Source: Hymenobacter taeanensis (GTDB lineage Bacteria; Bacteroidota; Bacteroidia; Cytophagales; Hymenobacteraceae). Taken from it: 64,000 nucleotides of DNA. Each line of letters starts with the position of its first letter. Position 1 is the stretch's first letter. A program made the position numbers and the translations under genes. The stretch is taken from assembly GCF_013137895.1 (NCBI RefSeq), contig NZ_CP053538.1:3937001-4001000 (forward strand). Reading direction: 5' to 3'. The notes below the pieces were generated by a model, which searched no databases, was not told where the DNA came from, and saw only the letters and a program-made list of their open reading frames with translations. Of this stretch, positions 42,860 through 52,095 are shown one piece after another.

Positions 42860-44089
42860 ATGCCCGAAGCAGTACCCCCCGGATTTGAGTCGTTGGCTAC
42901 GAGCCGCGCCTACTTCACCCAGGAATCCATGCTGGCCGTGGAAACACGGAAGCGCAAGCTGTTTATCGGGCTGCCCCGCGAGACTTCCCTCCAGGAAAAC
43001 CGGATTTGCCTCACGCCTGAGGCCGTGAAGCACTTGGTAGAGGCTGGCCACGAGGTACTGCTGGAAAGCGGCGCCGGGGAGCCCAGCAAACACTCCGACC
43101 ACGATTACTCTGAGGCGGGGGCTACCATTGCCTACTCGCAGAAAGAAGTATTTGAGGCCGATATCATCCTGAAAGTGGCCCCGCCCACCTATGATGAGAT
43201 TGAGTTTATGCGCGGGGGCCAAACCCTGATTTCGGCCCTGCAGTTTGGCTCGCTCACCAGCGAGTACATTACGGCTCTCACCCGCAAAAAAATCAACGCC
43301 ATTAGCTTCGAGCTGATCAAAGACCCCTCGGGCGCGCGCCCCGTGGTGCGGGCCATGAGCGAAATTGCCGGCTCTACCGTGATGCTGATTGCGGCCGAGT
43401 ACCTGGCCCGCTCCAACGAAGGCAAGGGCATTATTCTGGGCGGCATTACGGGTGTGCCCCCATCCCAGGTGGTGATTTTGGGTGCCGGCACGGTGGCTGA
43501 GTACGCGGCCCGCGCCGCCACTGGCCTAGGTGCTGAGGTAAAGGTATTTGACAACCACCTCTACAAGCTGCGCCGGCTCAAGATGAACCTGTGCACCCCC
43601 CAGCTCTACACCAGCACCCTCGATACCTACGCTCTCAACCAGCAGATCCGCCGCGCCGACGTGGTAATTGGGGCCCTGAACGCTGAGGAAGGCCGCATTC
43701 CGTTCATGGTGTCAGAAGATGTAGTGTCGCAGATGGCGCCCGGCTCGGTGATTATTGATGTGAGCATTGACCAGGGCGGCTGCTTCGAGACGAGTGAGAT
43801 GACCAGCCACAGCAAGCCCGTTTTCCGCAAGTACGACGTGATTCATTACTGCGTGCCGAACATTGCTTCCCGCGTGCCGCGCACTGCTACTAATGCTCTG
43901 AGTAACATTTTTACGCCCATTCTGCAGGAAATCAGTCAGCACGGCGGCATCAACGAAGTACTTTTCACCAATGAGCACTTCCGTTCCGGCGTCTACATCT
44001 ATAAGGGCTCCCTCACCAACGCCAGCATCGCCAAGAAATTCAACATGCGCTACAAAGAGCTGGCGTTAATGATTGCCGTGCGAAACTAG
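42860..44089 (+). CDS. ald: Alanine dehydrogenase family protein
   Basis: 409 residues. NAD-dependent oxidative deamination of alanine to pyruvate, or the reverse. The N-terminal catalytic domain has FIGLPRETSLQENR, and the Rossmann motif is VVILGAGTVAEYAARAATGLGAEVKVFD. The RRADVVIGALN and VIIDVSIDQGGCFETS segments are conserved in this family. About 25 residues longer at the N-terminus than the compact bacterial enzymes, typical of the Bacteroidota branch. Overlap with a repeat array upstream; probably co-transcribed with tsaE. Confidence 0.92.
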   Translation: MPEAVPPGFESLATSRAYFTQESMLAVETRKRKLFIGLPRETSLQENRICLTPEAVKHLVEAGHEVLLESGAGEPSKHSDHDYSEAGATIAYSQKEVFEADIILKVAPPTYDEIEFMRGGQTLISALQFGSLTSEYITALTRKKINAISFELIKDPSGARPVVRAMSEIAGSTVMLIAAEYLARSNEGKGIILGGITGVPPSQVVILGAGTVAEYAARAATGLGAEVKVFDNHLYKLRRLKMNLCTPQLYTSTLDTYALNQQIRRADVVIGALNAEEGRIPFMVSEDVVSQMAPGSVIIDVSIDQGGCFETSEMTSHSKPVFRKYDVIHYCVPNIASRVPRTATNALSNIFTPILQEISQHGGINEVLFTNEHFRSGVYIYKGSLTNASIAKKFNMRYKELALMIAVRN

Positions 44090-44532
44090 CATATTCAGTT
44101 GTGTACAGATTTGTAGTAACCCTTTCATCTGTACTTTCTGCTCTTGCTTTACTTCTCTGCTTAGGACAAAAAGGGCGAGTAGGCTTCTTTCTGTTACTTA
44201 AGTCCTTCTATATAGTTGATCTACTAATAAATCTGTTTTTATAGGTCACTAACAGCTAAACATTTCGAATAAGGTTTAGAGTAGCATTTACCTTTTTTAT
44301 TCTCTTCTCAGTTCTCCGACAAACAATAGTTTTAGCATAGCTGAATGGTGAAAATATTGTCCAGTTATTACTGAATAACTATCAAGTTTACCTACTATAC
44401 ACATTAGTGCATGGCCTAATTTATTTTCTCGCTTTAGATAAACATCAATATGCATACATGCGAGATTTTTTTTGGGAGAAGGAAAGTATTGGCAGGAAGA
44501 ATGCTAATCACATTTGATGCCGTTGTAAAGTG
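44090..44532. other. AT-rich gap after ald
   Basis: About 440 bp with clearly lower GC than the surroundings. A small ORF with a hydrophobic N-terminus is possible at 44101-44244; beyond it I see no coding signal. One TGGCCTA motif lies at about 44412. Confidence 0.45.
44101..44244 (+). CDS. Possible 47-residue hydrophobic small protein
   Basis: Starts with GTG and ends TAG. The first half (VVTLSSVLSALALLLC) resembles a signal or membrane segment and the second half (GFFLLLKSFYIVDLLINLFL) is again hydrophobic. No ribosome site is evident and the gap is AT-rich, which produces such frames by chance. Reported only as a candidate. Confidence 0.2.
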   Translation: MYRFVVTLSSVLSALALLLCLGQKGRVGFFLLLKSFYIVDLLINLFL

Positions 44533-45369
44533 ATGAAGAATTTCATTGCCCGCCCAATCTTGGAATTTACTTCTGCGGAGGTAGCGGCGGCCATGACGCG
44601 CTCCTTTCAGCACTATTTCGTGCCGATGGTGTTTGATGCCGCCGCCTTTGAGCGCCGTTTCCGGGGTGAGCACCTAGACCCGGCAGCAAGTCGGCTGTGG
44701 TTTCAGGGAGATGAGCTGGTGGGCGTGGTGTTCATCGCGCGGCGGGGCTGGCAGAGCCGGGTGGCGGCTATGGGATTGGTGCCCGAATACCGAAGCCAGG
44801 GCTTAGGCAAGATTATGCTCGGTACTGCCCTTAAGGAGGCCCAGCAGCGCGGCGACCAGTCGATGCTGCTGGAGGTATTTACGGAGAATGTACCCGCAAT
44901 TCGGTTGTATGAACGGCTCGGCTTTAGGCGTACCAGGCGCCTATTGGGGTTTCGGCAAGAGGCCGGCGCAGCCCCTAATACAGGGGAGATGCTCACGGAA
45001 ATGGACCCCTTAGAACTGGCGCGTGTAGTTATTCGTGAAACAGAGGAGCCTTTGCCTTGGATGAGCAGTGGCGAAACTCTGCTGAGTATTACTAAGCCAA
45101 CTAAAGCCTTTCGGTTGCAGGAACAGGCCTACGCCCTAATCAGGCCCGATGCTAACGGGCAGTTCGTACAGATGCTACTAGTGCCGCGTGCCTACCGCCG
45201 CCAAGGGTGGGGTACGCGCTTAGTCAGGGCCCTGGAGGCCCGGTTTCCAGATTACCCAACTATAGTGCCTTGCCTAGTTCCGGAAGGACCTGGCACAGAT
45301 TTTATGCGGGCCTGCGGTTGGGCGCAGACAGACCTAGCGCTGTACGAAATGGTGTGCCTACTGGCCTAG
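44533..45369 (+). CDS. Protein with two GNAT acetyltransferase domains
   Basis: 278 residues from ATG 44533 (GTG one codon earlier). The first GNAT domain (about 20-140) has the acetyl-CoA loop in MGLVPEYRSQGLGKIML; the second (about 160-278) has LVPRAYRRQGWGTRLV. Acetyl-CoA dependent acyl transfer to an unknown substrate. The double-domain layout is found in Bacteroidota and Firmicutes antibiotic- or metabolite-modifying proteins, but no specific match is claimed. Follows the AT-rich gap and ends with a strong hairpin. Confidence 0.88.
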   Translation: MKNFIARPILEFTSAEVAAAMTRSFQHYFVPMVFDAAAFERRFRGEHLDPAASRLWFQGDELVGVVFIARRGWQSRVAAMGLVPEYRSQGLGKIMLGTALKEAQQRGDQSMLLEVFTENVPAIRLYERLGFRRTRRLLGFRQEAGAAPNTGEMLTEMDPLELARVVIRETEEPLPWMSSGETLLSITKPTKAFRLQEQAYALIRPDANGQFVQMLLVPRAYRRQGWGTRLVRALEARFPDYPTIVPCLVPEGPGTDFMRACGWAQTDLALYEMVCLLA

Positions 45370-45386
45370 GGTCTATAAAGTGAAGC

Positions 45387-45453
45387 AAACGGCCTTTAAA
45401 CACACCGGCCTGCTATCCGTAATTGTGCTAATCGGTGTGTTTAGAGGCCGTTT
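45387..45453. terminator. 21-bp terminator hairpin between converging genes
   Basis: Arms 45387-45407 and 45433-45453 pair over 21 bp with one mismatch (G-U) and a 25-nt loop. Confidence 0.72.
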
Positions 45454-45459
45454 CGGTAG

Positions 45460-46401
45460 TTAGGCTAAGCTGACTTGCTCTTTACCCGCCAGCAACAGCA
45501 CCTTCCACGCTTCCTGCAGCCGGCCTTCTTCCAGAATCTTCTTGCCCAACAAAATCAGCTCTTGGCGTTGCTGAGCTGGGTCCGTCTGGTACTTCTGCAA
45601 CGTGTAGGTCACCAGCGGCTCGTGGCGGTAGGCCTGTACGTCCTCAGCGGAAGGCATGGATTGCACTTCGATGTTAGCGAGGCGGCCCAGGTTGTTGCCG
45701 GTGAGGATGTCGGAGTTGCGAATGTGCTCTGGTAGCTGGTCTATGCCGATGCCTAGGTTGCGGTTAGGCTTGGGTACCTCAAACAGGCTGCTGCCCGAGG
45801 CGCGGGTGTACCAGTCGCCGCCAAGGCGGGCAATAGCATCGAGCTTGTGGGGGTCGATGCCGATGCCGGAGGGCAGGATGATATCCTCGCGGAAGTGGGC
45901 CAGCACTACCCGGCAGATGACCAGGTTGCCGGCGCCGTTGTTGGTGCCCAGCTCAATAATCTGTTCCACCACGCACTCAAAGGCAGCCGGAGCCTGGCCT
46001 ACGCGGGGCGGACGCACCTGCTGACTGGCTACTTCCGTGAAGCCAGCCTTCACAAACTCATTCACGCCCTTGGCATACTCGGTGCTGGCCAATGACATTT
46101 GCTCCACCATGGCGTAGTCGCAGATATTGATGACCACTTCGGGCACCTCGCGCAGGTTTTCCAGGGTGTGCTTCTGAGAGTTGTCGCGAACGCGGTTGGC
46201 GGGCGAGAAGGCCAGAATGGGCGGGTTGGAGCCGAAGCAGTTAAAGAAGCTGTAGGGGCTAAGATTCACATTCCCAGTCGCATCAATGGTGCTAGCAAAT
46301 GCAACGGGCCGCGGCGCTACGGCGCCCACCATAAAGGGGTGCCACTCGCTGGGCTTAAGGTCGGTGGGAACGATGGAGCGGAATGGGGTGGGAGTGGGCA
46401 T
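45460..46401 (-). CDS. Flavin reductase family protein (flavoredoxin type)
   Basis: 313 residues from ATG 46399-46401 (MPTPTPFRS). The frame continues 141 bp further but the extension is not of protein-like composition. The FMN-binding split-barrel domain starts with LKPSEWHPFMVGAVAPRPVAFAST and NLSPYSFFNCFGSNPP. The C-terminal 80 residues are a helical extension (PSAEDVQAYRHEPLVTYTLQKY). Likely cytoplasmic flavin or metal reductase; substrate not determined. Divergent from the M28 peptidase. Confidence 0.88.
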   Translation of the reverse strand: MPTPTPFRSIVPTDLKPSEWHPFMVGAVAPRPVAFASTIDATGNVNLSPYSFFNCFGSNPPILAFSPANRVRDNSQKHTLENLREVPEVVINICDYAMVEQMSLASTEYAKGVNEFVKAGFTEVASQQVRPPRVGQAPAAFECVVEQIIELGTNNGAGNLVICRVVLAHFREDIILPSGIGIDPHKLDAIARLGGDWYTRASGSSLFEVPKPNRNLGIGIDQLPEHIRNSDILTGNNLGRLANIEVQSMPSAEDVQAYRHEPLVTYTLQKYQTDPAQQRQELILLGKKILEEGRLQEAWKVLLLAGKEQVSLA

Positions 46402-46643
46402 GTAGAAACGGGGTGGGAAATTGGTGGCCCGAAGTTCGCGTTTGTTGCGGAAACTTTGGTGTAGGCCAGTTCTGGAAGTAAACCTACCTTCTGCGTGATA
46501 CCGGAAGCAACCAATTAGCACTAGTGGTGATCTGTCAGGCAAGCCTATTCTATACGTGTCAGCTTGAGGAGCACTAGAAAACCGGGGTTACACCAAGGTG
46601 CCCAGCTTCTTTGTCCTGCTCGAAATAACAGTCCTTTGCCTCT

Positions 46644-47567
46644 ATGCTCTTTCGCCTTGTTTCTCTGCTGCTGTTCTCATTGGTTGCTGTGGCCGCGCTG
46701 GGCCAGTCGGTTACGGCTGATACGGCGCGGTTGCGCCAGCACCTGGTGGCTCTCACTACTACTCCCGAGCCCCGCAATTACCTCCACGAAGCCAGCCTCA
46801 ACCAAGCCGCCGACTACATTAGTGCGCAGTTAGTGGCCGCCGGGGCCCGCCCCTCAGAACAGGCGTACCGCGTGCAGGGGCGCACCTACCGTAACCTGAT
46901 TGGTAGCTTCGGGCCGGAGGATGGGCCGCGGCTTATCATTGGGGCGCATTACGATGTGTGCGGTGAGCAGCCCGGTGCCGACGACAACGGCACCGGTGTG
47001 ACGGCCCTGCTAGAGCTGGCGCGCTTATTGGGTCAGCAACCTAACCTGACCTACCGCATTGATCTGGTGGCCTACACCCTGGAAGAGCCGCCCTTCTTCC
47101 GCACCAAAAGCATGGGCAGCTACGTGCATGCCAAGCAGCTGCTCGATGAAAAGGTAGACGTAAAAGGCATGGTGGCTCTAGAGATGCTGGGGTATTTCGA
47201 TGACCGCAAAGGCAGCCAAGACTACCCTGTCGGCCCGCTGAAGGCAGTATATGGCAGTCGGGGCAACTATGTAACCGTGGCTCAGAAATTTGGAAATGGC
47301 CACTTCGGCCGTCAGTTCGCACGGTTGTACAAGCGCGAGGCTGGCCTGCCTGTAAAGCGCTTCAAGGCTCCGGCCTGGCTGCCAGGCATCGACTTCTCCG
47401 ACCACCTCAACTACTGGCAGTTTGGGTACTCGGCGGTGTTGCTCACTGATACGGCCTTCTACCGCAACAAGCATTATCACGAAATAACGGATACACTTGA
47501 CCGCCTTGACATGCGCCGGCTAGGCTTAAGCGTTAATGCGCTGCTGGCGGTGGTACTGAGTATCTAG
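46644..47567 (+). CDS. Secreted M28 family metallopeptidase
   Basis: 307 residues. Signal peptide of about 20 residues (MLFRLVSLLLFSLVAVAALGQ). Zinc ligands in GAHYDVCGEQPGADDNGTG (His, Asp) and in YTLEEPPFF (Glu), followed by Asp/His in the C-terminal half (DFSDHLNYW). M28 enzymes are aminopeptidases or glutaminyl cyclases working in the periplasm or outside. Starts 243 bp after the flavin reductase gene, divergent. Substrate not determined. Confidence 0.9.
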   Translation: MLFRLVSLLLFSLVAVAALGQSVTADTARLRQHLVALTTTPEPRNYLHEASLNQAADYISAQLVAAGARPSEQAYRVQGRTYRNLIGSFGPEDGPRLIIGAHYDVCGEQPGADDNGTGVTALLELARLLGQQPNLTYRIDLVAYTLEEPPFFRTKSMGSYVHAKQLLDEKVDVKGMVALEMLGYFDDRKGSQDYPVGPLKAVYGSRGNYVTVAQKFGNGHFGRQFARLYKREAGLPVKRFKAPAWLPGIDFSDHLNYWQFGYSAVLLTDTAFYRNKHYHEITDTLDRLDMRRLGLSVNALLAVVLSI

Positions 47568-47790
47568 ACCACTTGAGTTTGAAGTTAATGGCTTGTGGGC
47601 CAGCCTGCATAATACTTGCTCCTGTCAGCTAATGCTCAGCACTTGCTGACTAGGGTTGAGTACTACTTAAGGAACTCCCTAATATGTTGGGAGTATCCTT
47701 TTATATAGGAGTAGCGTAAGATAGTTGCTAAAATACTATATCTTTACTAAATAGATATAGCTTGCTAGTAACCACTTACTCACCCGCCGT
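47568..47790. other. AT-rich gap before the zinc-ribbon/HTH gene
   Basis: About 220 bp. Contains an 8-bp inverted repeat CTATATCT (47736-47743) / AGATATAG (47753-47760), 30 bp before the start codon, that could be a binding site of the adjacent regulator-like protein. Confidence 0.45.
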
Positions 47791-48213
47791 ATGTCAAAGC
47801 CAGCCTGTCCCAAGTGTGAATCAACGGATGCTACCAAAAGCGGTATAATAGGCGGCCGGCAGCGGTTTAAGTGCAAGAACTGCGGCTACCATTTTTCAGT
47901 GGCCAAAACGGGCAAGGAGATAAATCCTTACTATGTTATCAAGGCCCTGCAGCTATATGTGGAGGGCGTAAGCTACCGGGAGATTGAGCGGCTATTGGGA
48001 GTGAGCCACGTGAGCGTAATGAACTGGGTGAAGAAATATGGCATGAAGGCACCTCGCCAAACGGAATATCACCCTACTTATAAGATTCTAAATCAGAGGG
48101 AGCTGACTGAGTATTTTCAGGATCCGCAGCACCTGAAGGGGGCCGGGCTAGTAGTAACAGAACTAGGCGACAAGTACATGATGATTCGATGGGAGCGGTT
48201 CCGGCAGGCTTAG
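47791..48213 (+). CDS. IS1 InsA-like zinc-ribbon and helix-turn-helix protein, no catalytic domain
   Basis: 140 residues. N-terminal zinc ribbon with Cys6, Cys9, Cys28 and Cys31 (CPKC and CKNC), as in the InsA subunit of IS1 elements, then an HTH at about 56-80 (GVSYREIERLLGVSHVSVMNWVKKYG). The C-terminal 60 residues (TELGDKYMMIRWERF at the end) have no transposase catalytic triad and no inverted terminal repeats or target duplication flank the gene. It therefore looks like a domesticated DNA-binding module, probably a transcription regulator. It heads the porin/MFS/SSS-kinase/acs cluster. Confidence 0.75.
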   Translation: MSKPACPKCESTDATKSGIIGGRQRFKCKNCGYHFSVAKTGKEINPYYVIKALQLYVEGVSYREIERLLGVSHVSVMNWVKKYGMKAPRQTEYHPTYKILNQRELTEYFQDPQHLKGAGLVVTELGDKYMMIRWERFRQA

Positions 48214-48351
48214 AGCTATAGGTTTAGCAGAAGTATAGCAAGGGGGTGATTCCCATCAGGGGATTGTTCTATTTGGAGGAGCTGATCCGGGTGTTACAAC
48301 CTGGTTGCGGCTGGTTCTATTCTCACCACTCCCCAACCCACCCCCATTCCT

Positions 48352-49878
48352 ATGCGAAATACTCGTTACGCACTGGCTGTCAGCGCCCTGATGGTCTCCG
48401 CTGGCGCTGTAGCGCAAGTTCAGCCTCCTCCAGCCGGCCAGCAGCCGGCCCCGCCACCGGCAGCACCAGCGCCCACACCGGCCCCACCTGCGCCTGCTAA
48501 ATCGGCGCCGTACGGCGCGGGAATGAAGATTAACCTCTCTCCGGACGGCTCCAAGTATCTGCGTTTCCTCACCTGGCATCAGGTGTACACCCGCTACACC
48601 GAGAATAATACCGGCACCCTCCGGGCACCGGGTAAGCCACAAAAAGGGCAGGTTGACTTTGGCTTGCGTCGCTCGCGTTTGGTGCTGCTCGCTCAGCTCA
48701 ACCCGCGCTTTGTCATTTATACCCACATGGGTATCAACAACCAGAATGCAGTGAGCGGAGGTTTAACCCCAGCTGCCGACGGCAAGAAGCCCCAGTTCTT
48801 CATTCACGAAGCCGTGACGGAGTACAAAGTGAATAAGTACTTGAGCCTAGGCGGCGGTTTGCACTATCTCAACGGCATTTCACGCATCACCAGTGCCAGT
48901 ACCACCAGCATTCTGCCCCTGGACCTGCCCCTTACTAACTTCCCTACTATTGAGGCCGCCGACCAGTTTGCGCGTTGGCTGGGAATTTACGCCAAGGGGC
49001 GCATCAATAAGCTCGATTACCGCTTTTCTGTTAGCGATGCTTTCCTGACAAACCAGGCCAGCACCCCACTCAGCCTAGGCTCTAGCAGTACTGCCGCCGG
49101 GGTAACCACTAACACCGGCACGGGAGTGGCCGCCTACAATCCGCAGAACACCAGCCATGTGTATCAGGGCTACGTGAGCTACAACTTTTTTGAGCCTGAG
49201 GCTAACCTGCTGCCTTACTTCACGGGTACTTATCTGGGGGCAAAACGGGTATTTAGCGTAGGCGCGGGCTTCCTTTATAACAAAGATGCCATGTACTCGC
49301 GGCCCACGTCCAGTGTAGTGACCGTGACCCCCTCCATCACGGCTGATCCTTTCGGGCAGGTTGCTACTAATAAGCACAGCCTGAAGTTATTTGGCATTGA
49401 TGCCTTCTATGATGTGCCCCTGGATACTGCCTCGCGCACGGCCCTCACGCTTTACGGCGTGTACTACAACTACAATATGGGGCCTAATCATGTACGCTTT
49501 ATAGGACCCGACAATCCTGGGTATGGCACTACTGCCAACCGTGGCAACGCGGTGCCGCAATCTGGTACGGGAGGCTCCTTCTACGGACAGGCAGGCTTTC
49601 TGCTGCCACAGCAGATTTTCGGTCCGAAAGCCCGGTTGCAGCCTTACGTAGCCTATCTGCACAGCAATTACGAGGGCCTGCACTACACCAATGGCGACAC
49701 CAAGGCCGTGAACGTGTACGATGCGGGTGTGAACGTGCTGCTAGACGGCCACAATGCCAAGGTGACGCTAAACTACCGCGCCCGCCCCGATTTTGAAGGC
49801 TACGTGCCCGCCACCGGAAACTTCAATACCCTAGACTACAAGCCCGAGATTACACTGCAAACGCAGATTTTCCTGTAA
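48352..49878 (+). CDS. Outer-membrane porin
   Basis: 508 residues. Signal peptide (MRNTRYALAVSALMVSAGAVAQ), then a Pro/Ala/Gln-rich linker of about 35 residues, then a strand-rich barrel domain starting with MKINLSPDGSKYLRFLTWHQVYTRY. Repeated aromatic girdle residues and the final LQTQIFL strand fit a C-terminal OMP signal ending in an aromatic/aliphatic residue. Would allow a small anionic substrate through the outer membrane. The next gene is an MHS-type symporter, 90 bp away, so they probably act on the same organic acid. Confidence 0.82.
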   Translation: MRNTRYALAVSALMVSAGAVAQVQPPPAGQQPAPPPAAPAPTPAPPAPAKSAPYGAGMKINLSPDGSKYLRFLTWHQVYTRYTENNTGTLRAPGKPQKGQVDFGLRRSRLVLLAQLNPRFVIYTHMGINNQNAVSGGLTPAADGKKPQFFIHEAVTEYKVNKYLSLGGGLHYLNGISRITSASTTSILPLDLPLTNFPTIEAADQFARWLGIYAKGRINKLDYRFSVSDAFLTNQASTPLSLGSSSTAAGVTTNTGTGVAAYNPQNTSHVYQGYVSYNFFEPEANLLPYFTGTYLGAKRVFSVGAGFLYNKDAMYSRPTSSVVTVTPSITADPFGQVATNKHSLKLFGIDAFYDVPLDTASRTALTLYGVYYNYNMGPNHVRFIGPDNPGYGTTANRGNAVPQSGTGGSFYGQAGFLLPQQIFGPKARLQPYVAYLHSNYEGLHYTNGDTKAVNVYDAGVNVLLDGHNAKVTLNYRARPDFEGYVPATGNFNTLDYKPEITLQTQIFL

Positions 49879-49967
49879 TACATCTTGCCCAATTTCACCG
49901 GCTGCTTCCCACATGAGCACCGGCGCCAGGGCTGTTTTCTTTCAACTCACCACAACTCCCACCACGC

Positions 49968-51476
49968 ATGAACCACAACTTACCGCAGCGCGAGGCCTAC
50001 GCGGGGGCCACGCCTATGGGCGGGGCATCGGCCAACGATGCCGTAACCCACGACAACAACGCCGTTTCGACCAGCAAGATCTGGCAGGTAATCACCGCCT
50101 CCTCAGTGGGTACTGTTATTGAGTGGTACGACTTCTACATCTTCGGGTCATTGGCCGCAATCATCGGGCCGGTGCTGTTTGGCTCGGCGGGCAAGATTGA
50201 GGATACCATTCTGGGTACGCTGGCCGTGTTTGGGGCGGGCTTTGTGGTGCGGCCCTTTGGGGCATTGTTTTTCGGTCGCATCGGCGACATGATTGGGCGT
50301 AAGTACACTTTCCTGCTTACCCTGCTGATTATGGGGGGAGCTACCTTCGTCACGGGCCTGATACCGAGCTATGATAAGATAGGCATTGCTGCCCCAGTGA
50401 TAGTAACCCTGCTCCGCTTGCTGCAGGGCCTGGCCCTGGGCGGCGAATACGGCGGGGCTACCACCTACGTAGCTGAGCACTCCCCTGATAACAAGCGGGG
50501 GTATTACACCAGCTTCATTCAGATTACCGCAACCGCGGGTCTGCTGCTGAGCATTCTGGTAATCATCATCACCCGTAAAACCATGGGCGAAGAGGCCTTC
50601 AAGGAGTGGGGCTGGCGCATTCCGTTCCTGCTCTCGGGCCTGTTGGTTATTGCTTCCTACTACATCCGCCGGAAGCTGCACGAGTCGCCACTGTTTGCCA
50701 AGGCTAAGTCAGAAGGCAAGACGAGCTCCAACCCGTTGCGCGAGTCGTTTGTAAATCCCGTAAACCGTCGCTTGGTGCTTATTTCACTGTTTGGCGCCAC
50801 CATGGGACAGGGCGTGGTGTGGTACACTGGGCAGTTCTACGCCTATTCTTTCATGCAGAACACGCTGAAGCTTGACCTGGTAGACGCCAGCATAGTTCTC
50901 TGCGTGGCGCTGGTGCTGGCCACTCCGTTCTTCGTGTACTTCGGTTCGCTCTCAGACCGCATCGGCCGCAAGAAGATCATCATGATGGGCCTGCTCTGCG
51001 GCGCGTTGTTTACGTTTCCCATTTTCTACGGCCTTAAGCAGTTTGCCGGTCCCCTCACTGAGGTTACGGCCGCCACTGTAGACGCTACCGGCAAAGCCGT
51101 GCCGGCTGTAATGAAGGCCCTCTCACCGAACCTGGTGGGAATGACGGCCCTGGTGTTCTGCCTGGTTCTGTTCGTGACCATGGCCTACGGTCCCATTGCT
51201 GCCTACCTGGTAGAGCTGTTCCCCACCAAGGTGCGGTATACTTCGCTTTCCTTGCCTTACCACATCGGTAATGGGGTATTTGGGGGCTTCGTGCCACTGA
51301 TTGCTACGGCTCTTACCCTGCGGGCCGCCGCTTCAGACTCGGCTTTCATTAAGGAGCACAGCACGCTGGCCGGCCTCGTGTATCCGGTGGGTATTGCCCT
51401 CATCTGCTGGTTTATTGGCCAGGCCCTGATGAAGGACGTGCGCAACGTGAAGCTCATGGACGATACGGCTCAGTAG
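49968..51476 (+). CDS. MFS transporter, metabolite:H+ symporter (MHS) type
   Basis: 502 residues with 12 predicted membrane helices after a 40-residue hydrophilic N-terminus. MFS signatures are FFGRIGDMIGRKYTF between helices 2 and 3 and GSLSDRIGRKKIIMMG between 8 and 9. VIEWYDFYIFGSLA near helix 1 is the hallmark of the MHS branch, whose members carry proline, alpha-ketoglutarate, citrate or shikimate. Probably carries a carboxylate with protons across the inner membrane. Follows the porin gene and precedes the small membrane protein and SSS kinase. Confidence 0.9.
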   Translation: MNHNLPQREAYAGATPMGGASANDAVTHDNNAVSTSKIWQVITASSVGTVIEWYDFYIFGSLAAIIGPVLFGSAGKIEDTILGTLAVFGAGFVVRPFGALFFGRIGDMIGRKYTFLLTLLIMGGATFVTGLIPSYDKIGIAAPVIVTLLRLLQGLALGGEYGGATTYVAEHSPDNKRGYYTSFIQITATAGLLLSILVIIITRKTMGEEAFKEWGWRIPFLLSGLLVIASYYIRRKLHESPLFAKAKSEGKTSSNPLRESFVNPVNRRLVLISLFGATMGQGVVWYTGQFYAYSFMQNTLKLDLVDASIVLCVALVLATPFFVYFGSLSDRIGRKKIIMMGLLCGALFTFPIFYGLKQFAGPLTEVTAATVDATGKAVPAVMKALSPNLVGMTALVFCLVLFVTMAYGPIAAYLVELFPTKVRYTSLSLPYHIGNGVFGGFVPLIATALTLRAAASDSAFIKEHSTLAGLVYPVGIALICWFIGQALMKDVRNVKLMDDTAQ

Positions 51477-51683
51477 TACTAGCCTACCCACTGCCAGAGG
51501 GCTGGCATCCGCTCTTTGCAAAGAATGGTAGTTGTGAAGTCCGCCGAGCCCCAGGTTCGGCGGACTTCCTGCTACATAGCCGCCCGCACGTCATTAAATC
51601 CGCTTCACACCAGCCCAGGCCCGGTAGTGTGCAAGCGTACGTCTGAAGAGGCTTACCCACTCAGTATTCTACCCAACCCCGTT

Positions 51684-51911
51684 ATGCTACCCATGTCGCC
51701 TCAGGAGCAGCAGGAGCAACGCCGAGGGCAGCGGCTGCTCTTCGTGAGTCTGCTGTTTGCCGTGCTGCTGAACTTCCCGTTGCTGGCCGTATTCGACCAG
51801 GGCGGCCGCGTGCTGGGCATTCCGGTGCTGTATCTCTACGTGCTCCTGGCCTGGGCCGCACTGGTGCTCTTAACAGGCCTGCTGGTGAGAGGAAGCAAAG
51901 CAACAAAGTGA
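51684..51911 (+). CDS. Small two-helix membrane protein before the SSS kinase
   Basis: 75 residues from ATG 51684 (or 72 from 51693). Two hydrophobic helices (LFVSLLFAVLLNFPLLAVF and GIPVLYLYVLLAWAALVLLTGLL) with a polar N-terminus rich in Gln and Arg. Its place just before an SSS-histidine kinase resembles the small membrane proteins that accompany SSS transporters and CbrX ahead of cbrA in pseudomonads (recalled, not checked). Probably modulates or assembles with the sensor. The stop codon is in the heptad repeat that follows. Confidence 0.75.
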   Translation: MLPMSPQEQQEQRRGQRLLFVSLLFAVLLNFPLLAVFDQGGRVLGIPVLYLYVLLAWAALVLLTGLLVRGSKATK

Positions 51912-52087
51912 GTTGTAGTTAATGGGTGAGGAAGTGAGGAGGTAATGGGGTAATTAGAGTTGAAGTCTACCATTTACCGTCTCTCCTCGTCATTTCATAA
52001 CTGGCCCAGGCTACCCTACTTGCCCCAGCACCCCAGTACCCAATCGTCTCCCCACTCAACTCACTTCCTCACCCAATCACCTCCTTT
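51908..52087. repeat. Heptad-repeat stem-loop before the SSS kinase
   Basis: Left units from 51908: GTGAGTT, GTAGTTA, ATGGGTG, AGGAAGT, GAGGAGG, TAATGGG. Right units from 52053: CACTCAA, CTCACTT, CCTCACC, CAATCAC, CTCCTTT. TGGGTGAGGAAGTGAG (51923-51938) has its exact complement at 52060-52075. Confidence 0.78.
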
Positions 52088-52095
52088 CCAAAAAC

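Noticed and set aside
47736..47760. Inverted repeat CTATATCT/AGATATAG read as an insertion sequence end
   Set aside because: No partner repeat is found after the gene and no target duplication is visible; more likely a binding site or a chance AT-rich palindrome.
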